Shown here piece after piece: positions 37,516-47,061 of a stretch of 64,000 nucleotides of DNA. The notes below the pieces were generated by a model. That model saw only the letters and a program-made list of their open reading frames with translations. It ran no database searches and was not told the origin of the DNA. This stretch comes from Hondaea fermentalgiana (Eukaryota > Sar > Bigyra > Thraustochytrida > Thraustochytriidae): positions 241,967 through 305,966 of the forward strand of contig NPFB01000074.1 of the NCBI GenBank assembly GCA_014084085.1, written 5' to 3'. Position 1 is the stretch's first letter; every line of letters starts with the position of its first letter. Made by a program: the position numbers and the translations under genes.

Positions 37516-40500
37516 ATGGACGTCCCCGACGACGCGACGAGAGACCTGCTCGTGAACGAGGGGCAACCGCAGCCGCCAGAACCTGCACACGAAGACGCCA
37601 CCGAGCAGCACGAGGATGAAGAAGAGGAGCAATCATCGTCAGATGAGGCGGATGAGCGCGAGCGCGCTGGCGTCTTTGCGACAGGCGCAGGCGCTAAGCG
37701 CAAATCGATTCATATCAACAGCTTGCACGTTCGATGGGCCGAGTCGTCGACGACACAACCCAAACAAGACGCAGCGCCAGAGAAAAGACGTAAATCTGCT
37801 GCAGTGGCTTCCCGCAAACGAGGTCGGCGTCAAACCATTGGATCACCACGTCACAATCAGCTTGCGCCGCTATCGCCATCCGCACGCCCGCCAGAGGCGA
37901 GGCGCTCGAGCAACCTCACTCCATTCACAAAACAGGCCGTCATCGTCGGCGAGGAGAATCCACGCGCGCTGCGCAGCTTTCTCTCGAACTTTCTCAAAGA
38001 TGACATGGGGACCTTTCGAAAGCATCTGGACCTCGCCAAACATGCCAAAGAAAGTGGCCTTCCCGTGACCGATGCAACCCTGCAGGAAATTGCCGATCTT
38101 CATCCATGTGTCGAGTCCATCCAAGCCGCTGCTTGCAACGAGATCACGGATGTCGGACTCTGGGCGCTCGCTCGATCCTGTGAAACTCTGCTTGAGATCA
38201 ACTTAGAAAACTGCCACAAAATCACTCACGTGGGCCTTCGCTCGCTGGCCCTGCGATGTCACGCACTCAAGCGTATCGTGCTAAATCGTTGCCACCACGT
38301 CAACGATCTGAGCATACGAGTAGTAGCTGCAGGGTGCAGCTCGCTGCGACATGTCTCGCTCGAAGGGTGCACGCAGGTGTCCGACGGAAGTCTCAGCGAG
38401 CTGGCCCGCTGTTGCAAGTCACTTCGCACGCTCAAACTCAAAAACTGTGCAAAATTGTGCGAATTTGGCGACAAAGCGCTCGTTGAGATTGGCCAGAGTT
38501 GCAGCAAGCTGCGCGAGATTGATTTGTCAGGTTGCGAACATGTTCGCGACGCAGGCGTTCGCGCCCTCGCACACGGATGTCCTGGTCTCAAAGTCTTTCG
38601 TGCCTCAGGATGTGGACAGCTCACCGGCGCTTCCTTGCGCGCGCTCGCGCGAGGGTGTCCAGCGCTCGAGAGTCTTGGGCTTGGAGAATGTAGCTCGCTG
38701 GGTAACAAGGACACGTGGATTCTTGCAGAGAGCTTTCCCAAACTGACGAGTCTAAGTCTACGTGGCGTCGTACGTCTCAAAGCAGAGGGTATCCGTGGCT
38801 TGTGCGATATGGGCGATCGCCTCGAAGTCCTCAATCTTTCGGGTTGCGTTCAGCTCGACGACGAATGCCTCACGCTCATGGGTAATACCATGGTAAAGCT
38901 GCACCGACTTGATCTCTCTGGTGTCCCCGACATCACGCGCAGAGGCGTCCGAGACCTGTGCCATGGATGCCTGCGTCTTGTCAACGTCGAGCTTGTCGGG
39001 TGTTTGCGGCTCACGCGTCGGATCCTCAAGGAAATCTGCAGCTCGCTCCCCTTCGTCAAGCCAGCGCCTGATCGTCTGGCGTTAATTCCCCGGCCCAATG
39101 CCTTGCAGCTTATCCGCGAGACGGAACAGATGCGCGTGCATCACGCCGCAGCGGTGGTCATCCAAAAGCTCGTGCGCGGGGTTCGCGCCCGTGGAGGCGT
39201 GCAGCGCATCCGGTACTGGGCGCTGCGTCGCTTCGTCGTCTCCAAAGTCCAAGCCATCGTCCGCGGCTACCAGACGCGGAAGCGCCTCCGCCTCGAGCGC
39301 GAGCGCCGCGACCAGGCGCGCTCGGCACTGTTGCTGCAAAGGTGCTACCGGGGCCACAAAGGAAGAGAGCGCTCTCGGGCCCAGCGCCGACTGCGAGCGC
39401 TGAGGGCGGACCAGAGCGTGGCGGCGCTGCGCATCCAAGCGGCTTTCCGTGGATGGCGTGGGCGCAAGGTGGCCGCCCGCGTGCGCCGCGACAAGGCGCT
39501 TGAGGCGCTTCGGGCCGTGGAAAGACGCAATCGCGAGGAGCAGATGGCCCTTCGCATCCAGCGGACATTCCGAGGTCGCAAGGGTTACCTCGCGTACCTG
39601 GTCCTGCTTGAGACCAAGCGGCTCGAAGAGGAACGCAGATTCAAGGATACGATGGCTGCGCTGCGCCTCCAGGCGGCCTGGCGCCGGAGAATGGCGTATC
39701 AGGAGCTGCTCAGACGCCGAGCTGCAAAGTTGCAGCGAGAACTCGAAGAACGCACGGCCGTGGTGCTCCAGCGCGTGTACCGCGGCATGCTCGGACGACG
39801 AATCGCTGCAGCAGAAGCCAAGACGCAGGCGTGGCAGCGTGAGCAAGCGAGCTCTGTCGTTATCCAGCGTGCGTGGCGTGGCTGCCGTGGCCGCCATGTA
39901 GCTGCGCTGATGAAGAGTCTTGCGACTTTGCTGAACCATGAGCGCGAAGCTGCGTGCAAGATCCAAACCTTTTGGCGTAGTTGCCAGGCGGTGGCCCTCT
40001 ATGAGTTTCTCAAGCTCGTGCAGAGCGAGGCGCGTCGCAAGGAGCAAGCAGCCTTGCAAATCCAGCGGGTATTTCGAGGTCACAAGGGTCGGGAAGAGCG
40101 AGAGGTTATCATCGAGTTTCGCAAGTACGAAGCGGAGCTTGCCCCACTTCGTAACTTGGCTGCGCGCTTTGCCGCCGAGGTTGAGGTGGGCCAGGCCAAG
40201 CTAGATGAGGTCCTCAAGCGTCAAACAAAGATGAAGAGCCAAGTGGAAGACCTCGAGCTCGAGCTCGACGAGGTTTCGAAGCATCGCTCCAAGTGGTACG
40301 ACTCTGCAAATGTTACGGGCACGCTTCAGCGCTACCGAACGGGCTACCTTGCGCAGGCATTGCGTGGTCAGATTGAGGTTCTCCGTGCCAGGCTCCAGGC
40401 ATTACAGTTCCAAGATATTGATCCCATGCGGATCGAGGTCCGGGCGCTCGAGAAACAGCATCGTGACGTGGTACGTCAGCTGGCCCCTCGAGAGGCTGGT

Positions 40501-42162
40501 CTAAGTTTTGAGATTCGTCGCTCGCGACCAGCGCGTCTACGCGCTAAACTCAAGCTCCGCGAAGACTGCGCATGCAGCATTCAGGCTGCCTTTCGCACAT
40601 ATCGGGTCAAGTCTGCTACAGCCATGGGCGGTGGGCACTGGCAAGAAGCACATGACGAAGAGTCAGGTTCCACGTACTACTTTAACGTCTTTACACAGGA
40701 AACCACGTACCAGGCGCCATGGTCTTTCCGCGTCCTACGCGACGATGCGGCACGGCAGGCAAACAACACGCTGGCCAAGTTGTATCGTCTCATCGACACA
40801 GCCAAGACCACCGTCACATGGCAACAGTTCTTCGACGAGACCACGGGATACCCGTTTTGGTACAATGCGCAAACAAACGAGTACCGGTGGGAGGCACCTA
40901 CAGAATACACCGCAATGGAGCGTCAGCTCTCGTACGATACCAGCGCGCTGGACAATGTCGATGTATCGCAGTCTGCACGACTCCGCGAAACTGGCTCAGA
41001 GTGGGTCTGGGTCGAGTATCAGGACGACGAGGGCCGCATTTACTATTACAATGCGGTCACGCAGCAGGCTCAGTGGGAGAAACCGCAAGGCTTTGACGAG
41101 CAGTGGCTCAAAGATCAAGACGCCCAGGCTCTGACGGCCAGATCATCACGCGTCCGCACGGCACGCGCGAGTGACTGGGCCGAGCTTCGCGACGAGCACG
41201 GCAATCTTTACTATTGGAACGAGCGTACTGGGGAGACGCAGTGGGACAAACCAGCCGACTTTGATGCGCAGTGGCTCGAGGATGAAAAGGATGCTCTCAC
41301 CGCGAGATCCATTCGCTCCAGCAAAGAGCTTGGCTCGGAATGGCAGGAGCTTCTTGACCCGGAAACCGGATACACGTACTATTATAATATTGTCACGCAA
41401 GAGACGGCGTGGTCGCTCCCGCCCAGCCTTCTCCAAGCCGAAAATGAATCCAGCGATAAAGAAGGTCATGATCAGGCCAACAACGCCAATGCCGTCGAGT
41501 ATGAAGAAACGCAGGGTGGTGACGGCGAAGCTAATGTCGATACGGAGACGTGGGTCCCTTATTACGAGGAAGACGGCAGCGTCAACTACTACGATCCGAA
41601 CACGGCAGAGGCTCTCGTGGGCGATGGTGTGGGTGACACCGTTGCCTTGGAGGGTGCACCAGATGTGACGTCTGCCATTTCGCTGAGCCAAGCCACGGAA
41701 GGATCACCGTGGCAAGAGCTCATGGACGTGGAGACGGGGACCACGTACCTGTGGAACTCGGAAACGGGGGAGACGGCACACTCGTGGGAGGAGGTCGTGC
41801 AAGAGTACAAGGATGCCGGCTTGCTATCAGACGTTCGTCCGGAGGATCTGTATATGGAAGCAGAGATTGCGCAGCGCAATGCCGATCCAATGACATTTAC
41901 AAGCGCGCAGCGCATTTGGGATATTTACGGCGCGAATGTGGCCCAAGATCCACAACTTTTAGAGCACGTGGAGGCACTTCTTGCGATCGAGGCGCAGGAC
42001 ACGGACGAGGCGCTGTCTCAAGACGCCGAACACGTTGAGCTGATGCAGTGGCTTGCGCAGTACGTCATGGACGGCCAGCTCATGTCTGCGACGGCAATGG
42101 CGAAGCAAGCGCTCGACCGCCTCCGCTACGACCCGACTGCGGGCGAAGGGGATATTTGGTGA
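37516..42162 (+). CDS. giant LRR - IQ motif - WW domain protein
   Basis: A 1548-residue multidomain scaffold in one exon from an ATG. An acidic N-terminus (residues 1-50) and basic linker lead to AMN1/FBXL-type leucine-rich repeats at about 190-515 (CEHVRDAGVRALAHGCPGLK-type units with ITDVGL). About eleven IQ motifs lie at about 541-865 plus one near 1020 (AAVVIQKLVRGVRAR, LRIQAAFRGWRGRK, LQIQRVFRGHKGREER), a calmodulin-binding array. A coiled coil follows (870-960). Five WW or WW-like domains begin near 1042, 1100, 1162, 1220 and 1275 (best EWVWVEYQDDEGRIYYYN..QWEKP and DWAELRDEHGNLYYWN..QWDKP), with two degenerate ones near 1345 and 1398. WW domains bind Pro-rich PPxY ligands. No F-box is evident. 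Its LRR-IQ half parallels the gene at 2058. Its last codons and 3' flank are duplicated downstream. Confidence 0.88.
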   Translation: MDVPDDATRDLLVNEGQPQPPEPAHEDATEQHEDEEEEQSSSDEADERERAGVFATGAGAKRKSIHINSLHVRWAESSTTQPKQDAAPEKRRKSAAVASRKRGRRQTIGSPRHNQLAPLSPSARPPEARRSSNLTPFTKQAVIVGEENPRALRSFLSNFLKDDMGTFRKHLDLAKHAKESGLPVTDATLQEIADLHPCVESIQAAACNEITDVGLWALARSCETLLEINLENCHKITHVGLRSLALRCHALKRIVLNRCHHVNDLSIRVVAAGCSSLRHVSLEGCTQVSDGSLSELARCCKSLRTLKLKNCAKLCEFGDKALVEIGQSCSKLREIDLSGCEHVRDAGVRALAHGCPGLKVFRASGCGQLTGASLRALARGCPALESLGLGECSSLGNKDTWILAESFPKLTSLSLRGVVRLKAEGIRGLCDMGDRLEVLNLSGCVQLDDECLTLMGNTMVKLHRLDLSGVPDITRRGVRDLCHGCLRLVNVELVGCLRLTRRILKEICSSLPFVKPAPDRLALIPRPNALQLIRETEQMRVHHAAAVVIQKLVRGVRARGGVQRIRYWALRRFVVSKVQAIVRGYQTRKRLRLERERRDQARSALLLQRCYRGHKGRERSRAQRRLRALRADQSVAALRIQAAFRGWRGRKVAARVRRDKALEALRAVERRNREEQMALRIQRTFRGRKGYLAYLVLLETKRLEEERRFKDTMAALRLQAAWRRRMAYQELLRRRAAKLQRELEERTAVVLQRVYRGMLGRRIAAAEAKTQAWQREQASSVVIQRAWRGCRGRHVAALMKSLATLLNHEREAACKIQTFWRSCQAVALYEFLKLVQSEARRKEQAALQIQRVFRGHKGREEREVIIEFRKYEAELAPLRNLAARFAAEVEVGQAKLDEVLKRQTKMKSQVEDLELELDEVSKHRSKWYDSANVTGTLQRYRTGYLAQALRGQIEVLRARLQALQFQDIDPMRIEVRALEKQHRDVVRQLAPREAGLSFEIRRSRPARLRAKLKLREDCACSIQAAFRTYRVKSATAMGGGHWQEAHDEESGSTYYFNVFTQETTYQAPWSFRVLRDDAARQANNTLAKLYRLIDTAKTTVTWQQFFDETTGYPFWYNAQTNEYRWEAPTEYTAMERQLSYDTSALDNVDVSQSARLRETGSEWVWVEYQDDEGRIYYYNAVTQQAQWEKPQGFDEQWLKDQDAQALTARSSRVRTARASDWAELRDEHGNLYYWNERTGETQWDKPADFDAQWLEDEKDALTARSIRSSKELGSEWQELLDPETGYTYYYNIVTQETAWSLPPSLLQAENESSDKEGHDQANNANAVEYEETQGGDGEANVDTETWVPYYEEDGSVNYYDPNTAEALVGDGVGDTVALEGAPDVTSAISLSQATEGSPWQELMDVETGTTYLWNSETGETAHSWEEVVQEYKDAGLLSDVRPEDLYMEAEIAQRNADPMTFTSAQRIWDIYGANVAQDPQLLEHVEALLAIEAQDTDEALSQDAEHVELMQWLAQYVMDGQLMSATAMAKQALDRLRYDPTAGEGDIW

Positions 42163-42402
42163 TTGTTTGTGCGTTTATATTCTATTTGGCCCAAGAGATG
42201 CCGTCCACGTGCGAAAGCTGCATGTTCGTAATGCCGAGCAAACAAACAAACGAACAAATTGTGGTGTAATGATGGCGAAACAGGGGCTCCGTCGCCTTCG
42301 CTACGACCCGGCCGGAAGCGAAGGAAATGTTTGGTGATTGTGCATTTATATTCTATTTGGCCCAAGAGATGTCGTCCACATGCGAAGCTGCATGTTCGTA
42401 AT
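42097..42402 (+). repeat. tandem duplication of the 3' end of the LRR-IQ-WW gene
   Basis: Copy 1 (42097-42232) holds the last 21 codons, the stop and about 70 bp of 3' flank. Copy 2 (42272-42402) repeats this in the same order. Copy 2 keeps an open frame from ATG to TGA, with the shared peptide core MAKQ-x-L-x-RLRYDP, and the same downstream 60 bp. By hand alignment the coding parts differ at 15 of 66 positions, while the non-coding parts show about 3 substitutions and 2 indels in about 70. The two copies are separated by an AAAC-rich spacer. Confidence 0.85.
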
Positions 42403-42487
42403 CAAGTATACTATTTTTTCCAATGAATCGAGGACACAAAGATAGCGCAACAAACAGAGAGTGGTGTGTATAATGATGTTCATAAAA

Positions 42488-43168
42488 TCAGTTGGGCACC
42501 TCCGCCACACCAAACACGAGACGGTACGCCTTTGCAAAAGGCGCCACGGTGAACTTGTAGAGAAACTCACTGAACTTGGCAAATTGACAGAGCAGGAGCA
42601 CAGACACCTTGATGGCAAAGTATACAGGCAGTCCCTTGGTGTCCTGCGTGAGCGCAGCCTGCTCGAATAATGCAAACGCGGCGTAAATGACCCAGTACAT
42701 GAGCCACTGCGTGTCATCATCCTTTTCCTCTGTGATGAGCGCCTTGATGGACGCGTACATGGGGTACACGAGCCCCACGAGCCGAGTGACAAAGATGCCC
42801 ATAAATTTAACGAAAAAGCTGATGACGAGCAACATGACTCCGAAGAAGCCCGCGATAGCAAGGAGATAATTGCGAGGAAGCATAGTCATGTCCTCGATGG
42901 GGTCGATCCACTCTTGCTCTTCAAAACCCTTCATGAAAAGTTTGTAGGTTTTTCGTGCGGTCTTTTGTTGTGTGCGGAACTCCTTGCTTGACGGCAACGC
43001 CTGAATGAAGGCGTCGGTAAAGTCGAGGTAGGTCTCGTACATCTCCTCGCCCGTGGGAATCTTAAACTCAAACTTTTCCTGGTGTAGCTTCTTGCCGCGC
43101 TTGCTAATGGTCGCCGGATCATAGTCATCCGGCTCCGAGTCGTACGAGTCGTACTCGTCGACGCTCAT
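42488..43168 (-). CDS. REEP/TB2/DP1/HVA22-family ER membrane protein
   Basis: A 226-residue reticulon-like hairpin protein expected to shape tubular ER. The TB2/DP1/HVA22 core is visible: VTRLVGLVYPMYASIKALITEEKDDDTQWLMYWVIYAAFALFEQ (in part), then two hydrophobic hairpins (about 95-125 and 155-200). The N-terminal ~85 residues are acidic and Tyr-rich (MSVDEYDSYDSEPDDYD), longer than usual, with a charged helical segment. The start is a clear ATG. It converges with the LRR-IQ-WW gene; its 3' UTR may overlap the duplicated segment. Confidence 0.88.
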   Translation of the reverse strand: MSVDEYDSYDSEPDDYDPATISKRGKKLHQEKFEFKIPTGEEMYETYLDFTDAFIQALPSSKEFRTQQKTARKTYKLFMKGFEEQEWIDPIEDMTMLPRNYLLAIAGFFGVMLLVISFFVKFMGIFVTRLVGLVYPMYASIKALITEEKDDDTQWLMYWVIYAAFALFEQAALTQDTKGLPVYFAIKVSVLLLCQFAKFSEFLYKFTVAPFAKAYRLVFGVAEVPN

Positions 43169-43260
43169 CGTCCTCTACACACGCACCCGCCCGCACGTCC
43201 TCGTCCGCGCGCGCGTGAAGGTAGGTAGGTATAAAGTTCGCCCGAATGGACAAACGCAAG

Positions 43261-43310
43261 AGCAAGCCAGCAAGCCAGCAAGCAAGCCAGCAAGCAAGCA
43301 AGCAAGCAGC
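43261..43310. repeat. AGCAAGCC tetramer/octamer repeat
   Basis: Tandem AGCA and AGCC tetramers 93 bp upstream of the REEP start codon. Confidence 0.85.
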
Positions 43311-43897
43311 GTTGCCCGCTCGCTCACGCCGCCGGCAACCTCGCGTCCTCCGCGGTCCTCCCTCGCGGCGCCCTGCCCTGCCCGCTCCTCGCCCGCGCTC
43401 GCCGAGTCCCTCGCTCCTCGTTCACGTTTTGCGCGTGCCTGGCCTGCCTACCTCCTGCCCCATCTGCCCCATCCGGCGTCTCGTCGAGACTCACTCGTCC
43501 AGCGGGCGGCCATCGCCGAGGCTGCGCCGGCCATCCGTCGTCCCTCGCTCCCGCTGCTCGCCGCGCTCCTCTGCCGCCGCGCGCCGCCGCGCGAGCCACG
43601 CCCGCCGCGGCGCCGCGCGAGCCGCGCTTCGGGGGCCGGGGCCGCGGTGTGCACGCGCCGGGCGGGCAGGGACGAGGCGAGGATTGGAGAAGAAGGAGAC
43701 GGCGAGGTGGAGCTGGCCGGAGGCGGAGCTGGAGACGGAGCTGGAGGAGACCGGCCGGAGGGCGGGAGGGAGGGAGACGGAGCGGGGGGCCGGGCTGCGT
43801 CGAGGGCTGGCGCGCTGGCTGCGAGGCTGCGAGGAGTGCGAGGAGGGGAGGGATGAGGAGGGGCAGCGGGGGTGGGATGGGGAAGCGAGGCTCGGGT

Positions 43898-43898
<1 letters not shown>

Positions 43899-43930
<32 letters not shown>
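43899..43930. repeat. (CTTG)n microsatellite
   Basis: About eight tandem CTTG units in the REEP-FHA intergenic spacer. Confidence 0.9.
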
Positions 43931-44481
43931 AACTTTCTTGACAGAGGAACTAAACTCATATGTCTCCACTGGAGTCACTTGTATCGGGGGATGCGCAGTT
44001 ATCCACCACACTGGCTATTCAAAAGTTTATGTAAATAGTTGCAATCCCCCCACAAATACGCGCAGTGGTTTGTGATGGCATCTCCACTGGCATAATTTCG
44101 AAAAATGGTCCTCACAGACGCTTCAGTGTTGCAAGAGGGGCCGAGCCGCGGCCTCTTCTCGTCCGCAGAGAACGCCTCCTCTAAGCGGCGGCTTCTTCAA
44201 CAGCTCGCGCTCCACAACTAGATCGGCGCCGCGCCCGCGCCGCCGCCTCGCGGCGGAGAGAAGGAAGGAGAGGCACGAAGGACCGCGCGACGAGACCATC
44301 CCGAGGATCCTGTTGCGGCCGGCCGCGCGAGGTCTTGCCGCAGGCTTCGATCGATCGGAGTTGTTGCAGACTTGCGGCGGCCGCGCACGTTCTCTCGTGA
44401 TGGTTCTTCGCCCAGCCAACCGCAGGTTCTGAGAAAGATTTACCACTCCTATAATGATACGGCTCGTGGTTGCCAACGTTG

Positions 44482-44540
44482 GAATTTTGAATTTTGAATT
44501 TAATTTCGAATTTGAATTCGAATTTGAATTCGAATTTGAA
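44482..44540. repeat. AT-rich GAATTT/GAATTC direct-repeat array
   Basis: Short GAATTT and GAATTC words in tandem, forming many small palindromes, within very GC-rich sequence. It is about 210-265 bp upstream of the FHA gene start, a position that suits a promoter element. Confidence 0.75.
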
Positions 44541-44748
44541 CGCGGAGACGAGGTAGTAGCAGGGCCGCGGCAAACTGCAAACGCGGATCGATTGGCCTCG
44601 CAACGCAACGACTCTTGCAGCTCGACGACTCCAGCCACGCACGCACGCACGCCACGGACGCCGCACACGCACGCCACGGACGCCTTGCCCGCCGCGGAGT
44701 CGCTCGGTCAGCCCCGCACCGTGACAGAGGACTTGGTTCAAGACGACA

Positions 44749-46585
44749 ATGGGCCGCAGCCGCTCCGTGACAATTTCTGGGGTCGAAGACGCCTTTCCGC
44801 GCGCGGCCGAGCTCTTGTCCATCTGTCATCAAAGCAGGCGTGCGGAGCCCGTGCGCATTGGACTTGGAGACGATGGAAAGAGCACCGTGCGCATGGGGCG
44901 CGGTCCATTCAAGAAGGCCGTCAAGGACGCTTACGGCTTTGAACGCATCATCAGCCACAAAACTACCAGCATCTCGCGGGAGCACGTGGAGTTTTGTTTC
45001 CGCTTCGACTCCAAGGCCTGGGAGCTGCGCGATCTCTTCTCCACCAATGGCGTCGTAAGTTTGTTTCTGTCGATGAAGACCTTTTGGTTAGTGCGATGCA
45101 CATCTAACGTCTTGCAATGCGTGCCAATAATCTCAGTTTGTCAACTACGTTCGCTTGGACAAAGGTGTCATGACGAGGCTGAAGCACGGCGATCGTGTCG
45201 ACCTCGGAGACCCCTCTGTCCCTTGTGGCGCGTCGGCGTCGTTCATTTTCCTCTACGGGAACAAGTCCCCTCGTCATGCCGAGCCCAAGCTGGCCACGCA
45301 CCGACAAGTCAAGCGCGTCGAGGCTTCGCTCAAGCGTCTCGAGCTTATCATTGGAGTGCCGTCGCCGCTCCATGACAGCAGCATCGACAGCGATGGTCTC
45401 TACATTGACTCTGCAGCGAATGACTTGAGTGTCCCAGCGGGCCGCGCATTTTCGAGCGAAGCTGACTTTGTCATGCACAGCGATGACACGAATGACATGG
45501 CCTTGGCCGAAATCAAACCTGTCATCAGGGCTGCTGGATCCTGCAACGCAAAAGGATCGGTGGAGAAGGAGAAGAGCAAGGTCATGCAGGAGGACATGGA
45601 AGCGGAAAAGGCCGAAAAGGAGGAGGAGAAAGATGATGGCATGCAAGAAGATATGGGAGAAAGCAACGAAAGCTATGCTGAGGAGAAGAACGAGGATGAT
45701 GAAGATCAAGATGATGACGAAGAGCAAGAGCAGCAGGAGTTTGAAAACGAAGCCAATGAAGGTGGCGACAAGAAGAAGAGCGGCGAGGCTTCTATGGAGA
45801 AAGCTGACTCAATGGCAGCTGAGTTTTCTCTCGCAGGCAAACAAGAAGAAGAAATTGAAAAAGAAGAAGAAGAAGTAGAAGAAGAAGAAGATGATGATGA
45901 TGGTGATGAAGCAGAAGAAGAAGATGAATATGGAGAGGAAGAAGGAGAGGAGGAAGAAGAAGACGATGGAGAGGGCAAAGACCAGAGAAAAGAAGAAGAC
46001 GAAGAAGAGGGTAAAGACCAAGAAGAAAAGAGCGACGGCGGCAACACAAAGGTTCCCGTTGCAACGCCCCCTGCATCCCTCGCTGTCTGCGTTGCGCCTC
46101 ACTCTCCTCGTATCAAGAGCAAGGATCTTCAAGTGCCCCTCTCTGACTTCACGGGCGCTTTCTCCCCTCAAAGCTCGGAGAAACCACAGTCCAGCAAGGA
46201 GCTCTTCCAGTTCACGGACTCGCCAAACCGTGCTGCAAAACGAAGCATTGGCGAGATGGAAGAATCCAAGGAAGAAGACGACGAGTCTCTCGATGAGGAT
46301 GAAGCGAGTCTGACTTCGTCTCCTCCCAAGAGAATTGCTCGTGAGCCGAGCACGGAGAGCACGTCAATGATCGGTGTCTCCGAAAAAGTCGTCCTTGCCG
46401 CAAAAGTTCAACTCACCACGGACGCTGTTCCTTGCGACACAAACGCCAACGAGATTGCCTTGCAAAACTCTGAGACGGCAGAAACAACTGCAGACCATCT
46501 CAAGGCATCCGAATCTGCTCGCACCAAGCTTCTTGCCTTTGTGCGCTCCTTTACGACAAGTCCCAAGCCCCAAGCCGCGGCCTAG
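44749..46585 (+). CDS. FHA-domain protein with long acidic region (spliced)
   Basis: A 584-residue protein from exons 44749-45054 and 45137-46585. The forkhead-associated domain spans the splice junction: VRMGRGPF (conserved Gly-Arg), then TTSISREHVEF (Ser-Arg-x-His signature), DLFSTNGV joined to FVNYVRLDKG..LKHGDRVDLG (the Asn-Gly and Gly-Asp loops). FHA domains bind phosphothreonine peptides, usually in nuclear signalling and DNA-damage response. From about residue 265 to 400 the chain is extremely Glu/Asp/Lys-rich (runs such as EEEEVEEEEDDDDGDE), followed by a Ser/Pro-rich C-terminus with PPKRIAREP, a possible nuclear signal. No catalytic domain is present. Without splicing, the FHA domain would be cut in half. 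Specific function unknown. Confidence 0.88.
45055..45136 (+). other. intron of the FHA gene
   Basis: An 82-nt phase-0 intron with donor GTC|GTAAGT and acceptor AATCTCAG|TTT. Splicing joins STNGV to FVNYVRL and restores the FHA fold, which strongly supports it. Confidence 0.92.
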
Positions 46586-47061
46586 GAGGCAAGCTAACAA
46601 GTCTTAGTTCCCAGCTACGTCTATCTCCTCAAAAACCATGAATTCCAGTGAGACTGATTGATTGTCTGTGAGTGATCCACGAAGCGAATGAACAGTGATG
46701 ACAGAGCAAAAGCCTCGAGCAGTCCGCTAGGCCTAGAGCGAGCGAGCGCGAGCTGCTTGAAGTGGCCCGCGCTCGGACAGAGCAAAGGCTGCGCGCATCG
46801 CTTGCCCTCTCGTCCGCACGTTCGTTTGCTTTCTTTCTCTCCTCTTGCATCGTTGACTCGCGTATTTCGACGTGCAGCGGCTTGTCTAGTTTGATCGAGT
46901 GGCGGTGGCGAAGGAAGCGCACAGAGTGCCAAGCGCGAGGCGCCCGTGGTCCGGCGGCGACGCTGCACACCGAAAGAGGACGGCACAGAGGACAAGGTCG
47001 CCGAGGAAAAGGGAAGGGAAGAAGAGAATAGTGCTTGGACAGACTTTTGAGCAGTAGCATA
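46586..47061. other. intergenic region, no gene seen
   Basis: 3' flank of the FHA gene and promoter region of the RPC3 gene. Antisense frames (46621-47127) cover it but are low in recognisable features and overlap the RPC3 first exon. Confidence 0.5.

Larger units (their letters stand above)
43169..44748. other. divergent GC-rich intergenic region with repeats
   Basis: Spacer of 1.6 kb between the REEP gene (-) and the FHA gene (+). It has AGCA/AGCC tetramers at 43261-43310, a TGCT/CTTG run at 43899-43930, and an AT-rich GAATTT/GAATTC array at 44482-44540. Long frames on both strands here are Arg/Pro/Ala-rich and read as non-coding. Confidence 0.5.

Noticed and set aside
36827..37636. N-terminal extension of the CCDC47-like frame up to 37636
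   Set aside because: Has no DUF1682 similarity, overlaps the start of the divergent LRR-IQ-WW gene, and the ATG at 36826 gives a clean signal peptide.
39082..40083. 333-codon antisense frame inside the LRR-IQ-WW gene
   Set aside because: Antisense shadow of the IQ-motif region; Ala/Leu/His-rich without any recognisable domain, while the sense frame has clear IQ motifs.
43215..44011. Several 190-230-codon frames between the REEP and FHA genes
   Set aside because: They span tetranucleotide repeats and GC-rich sequence; products are Arg/Pro/Ala-rich in all frames.
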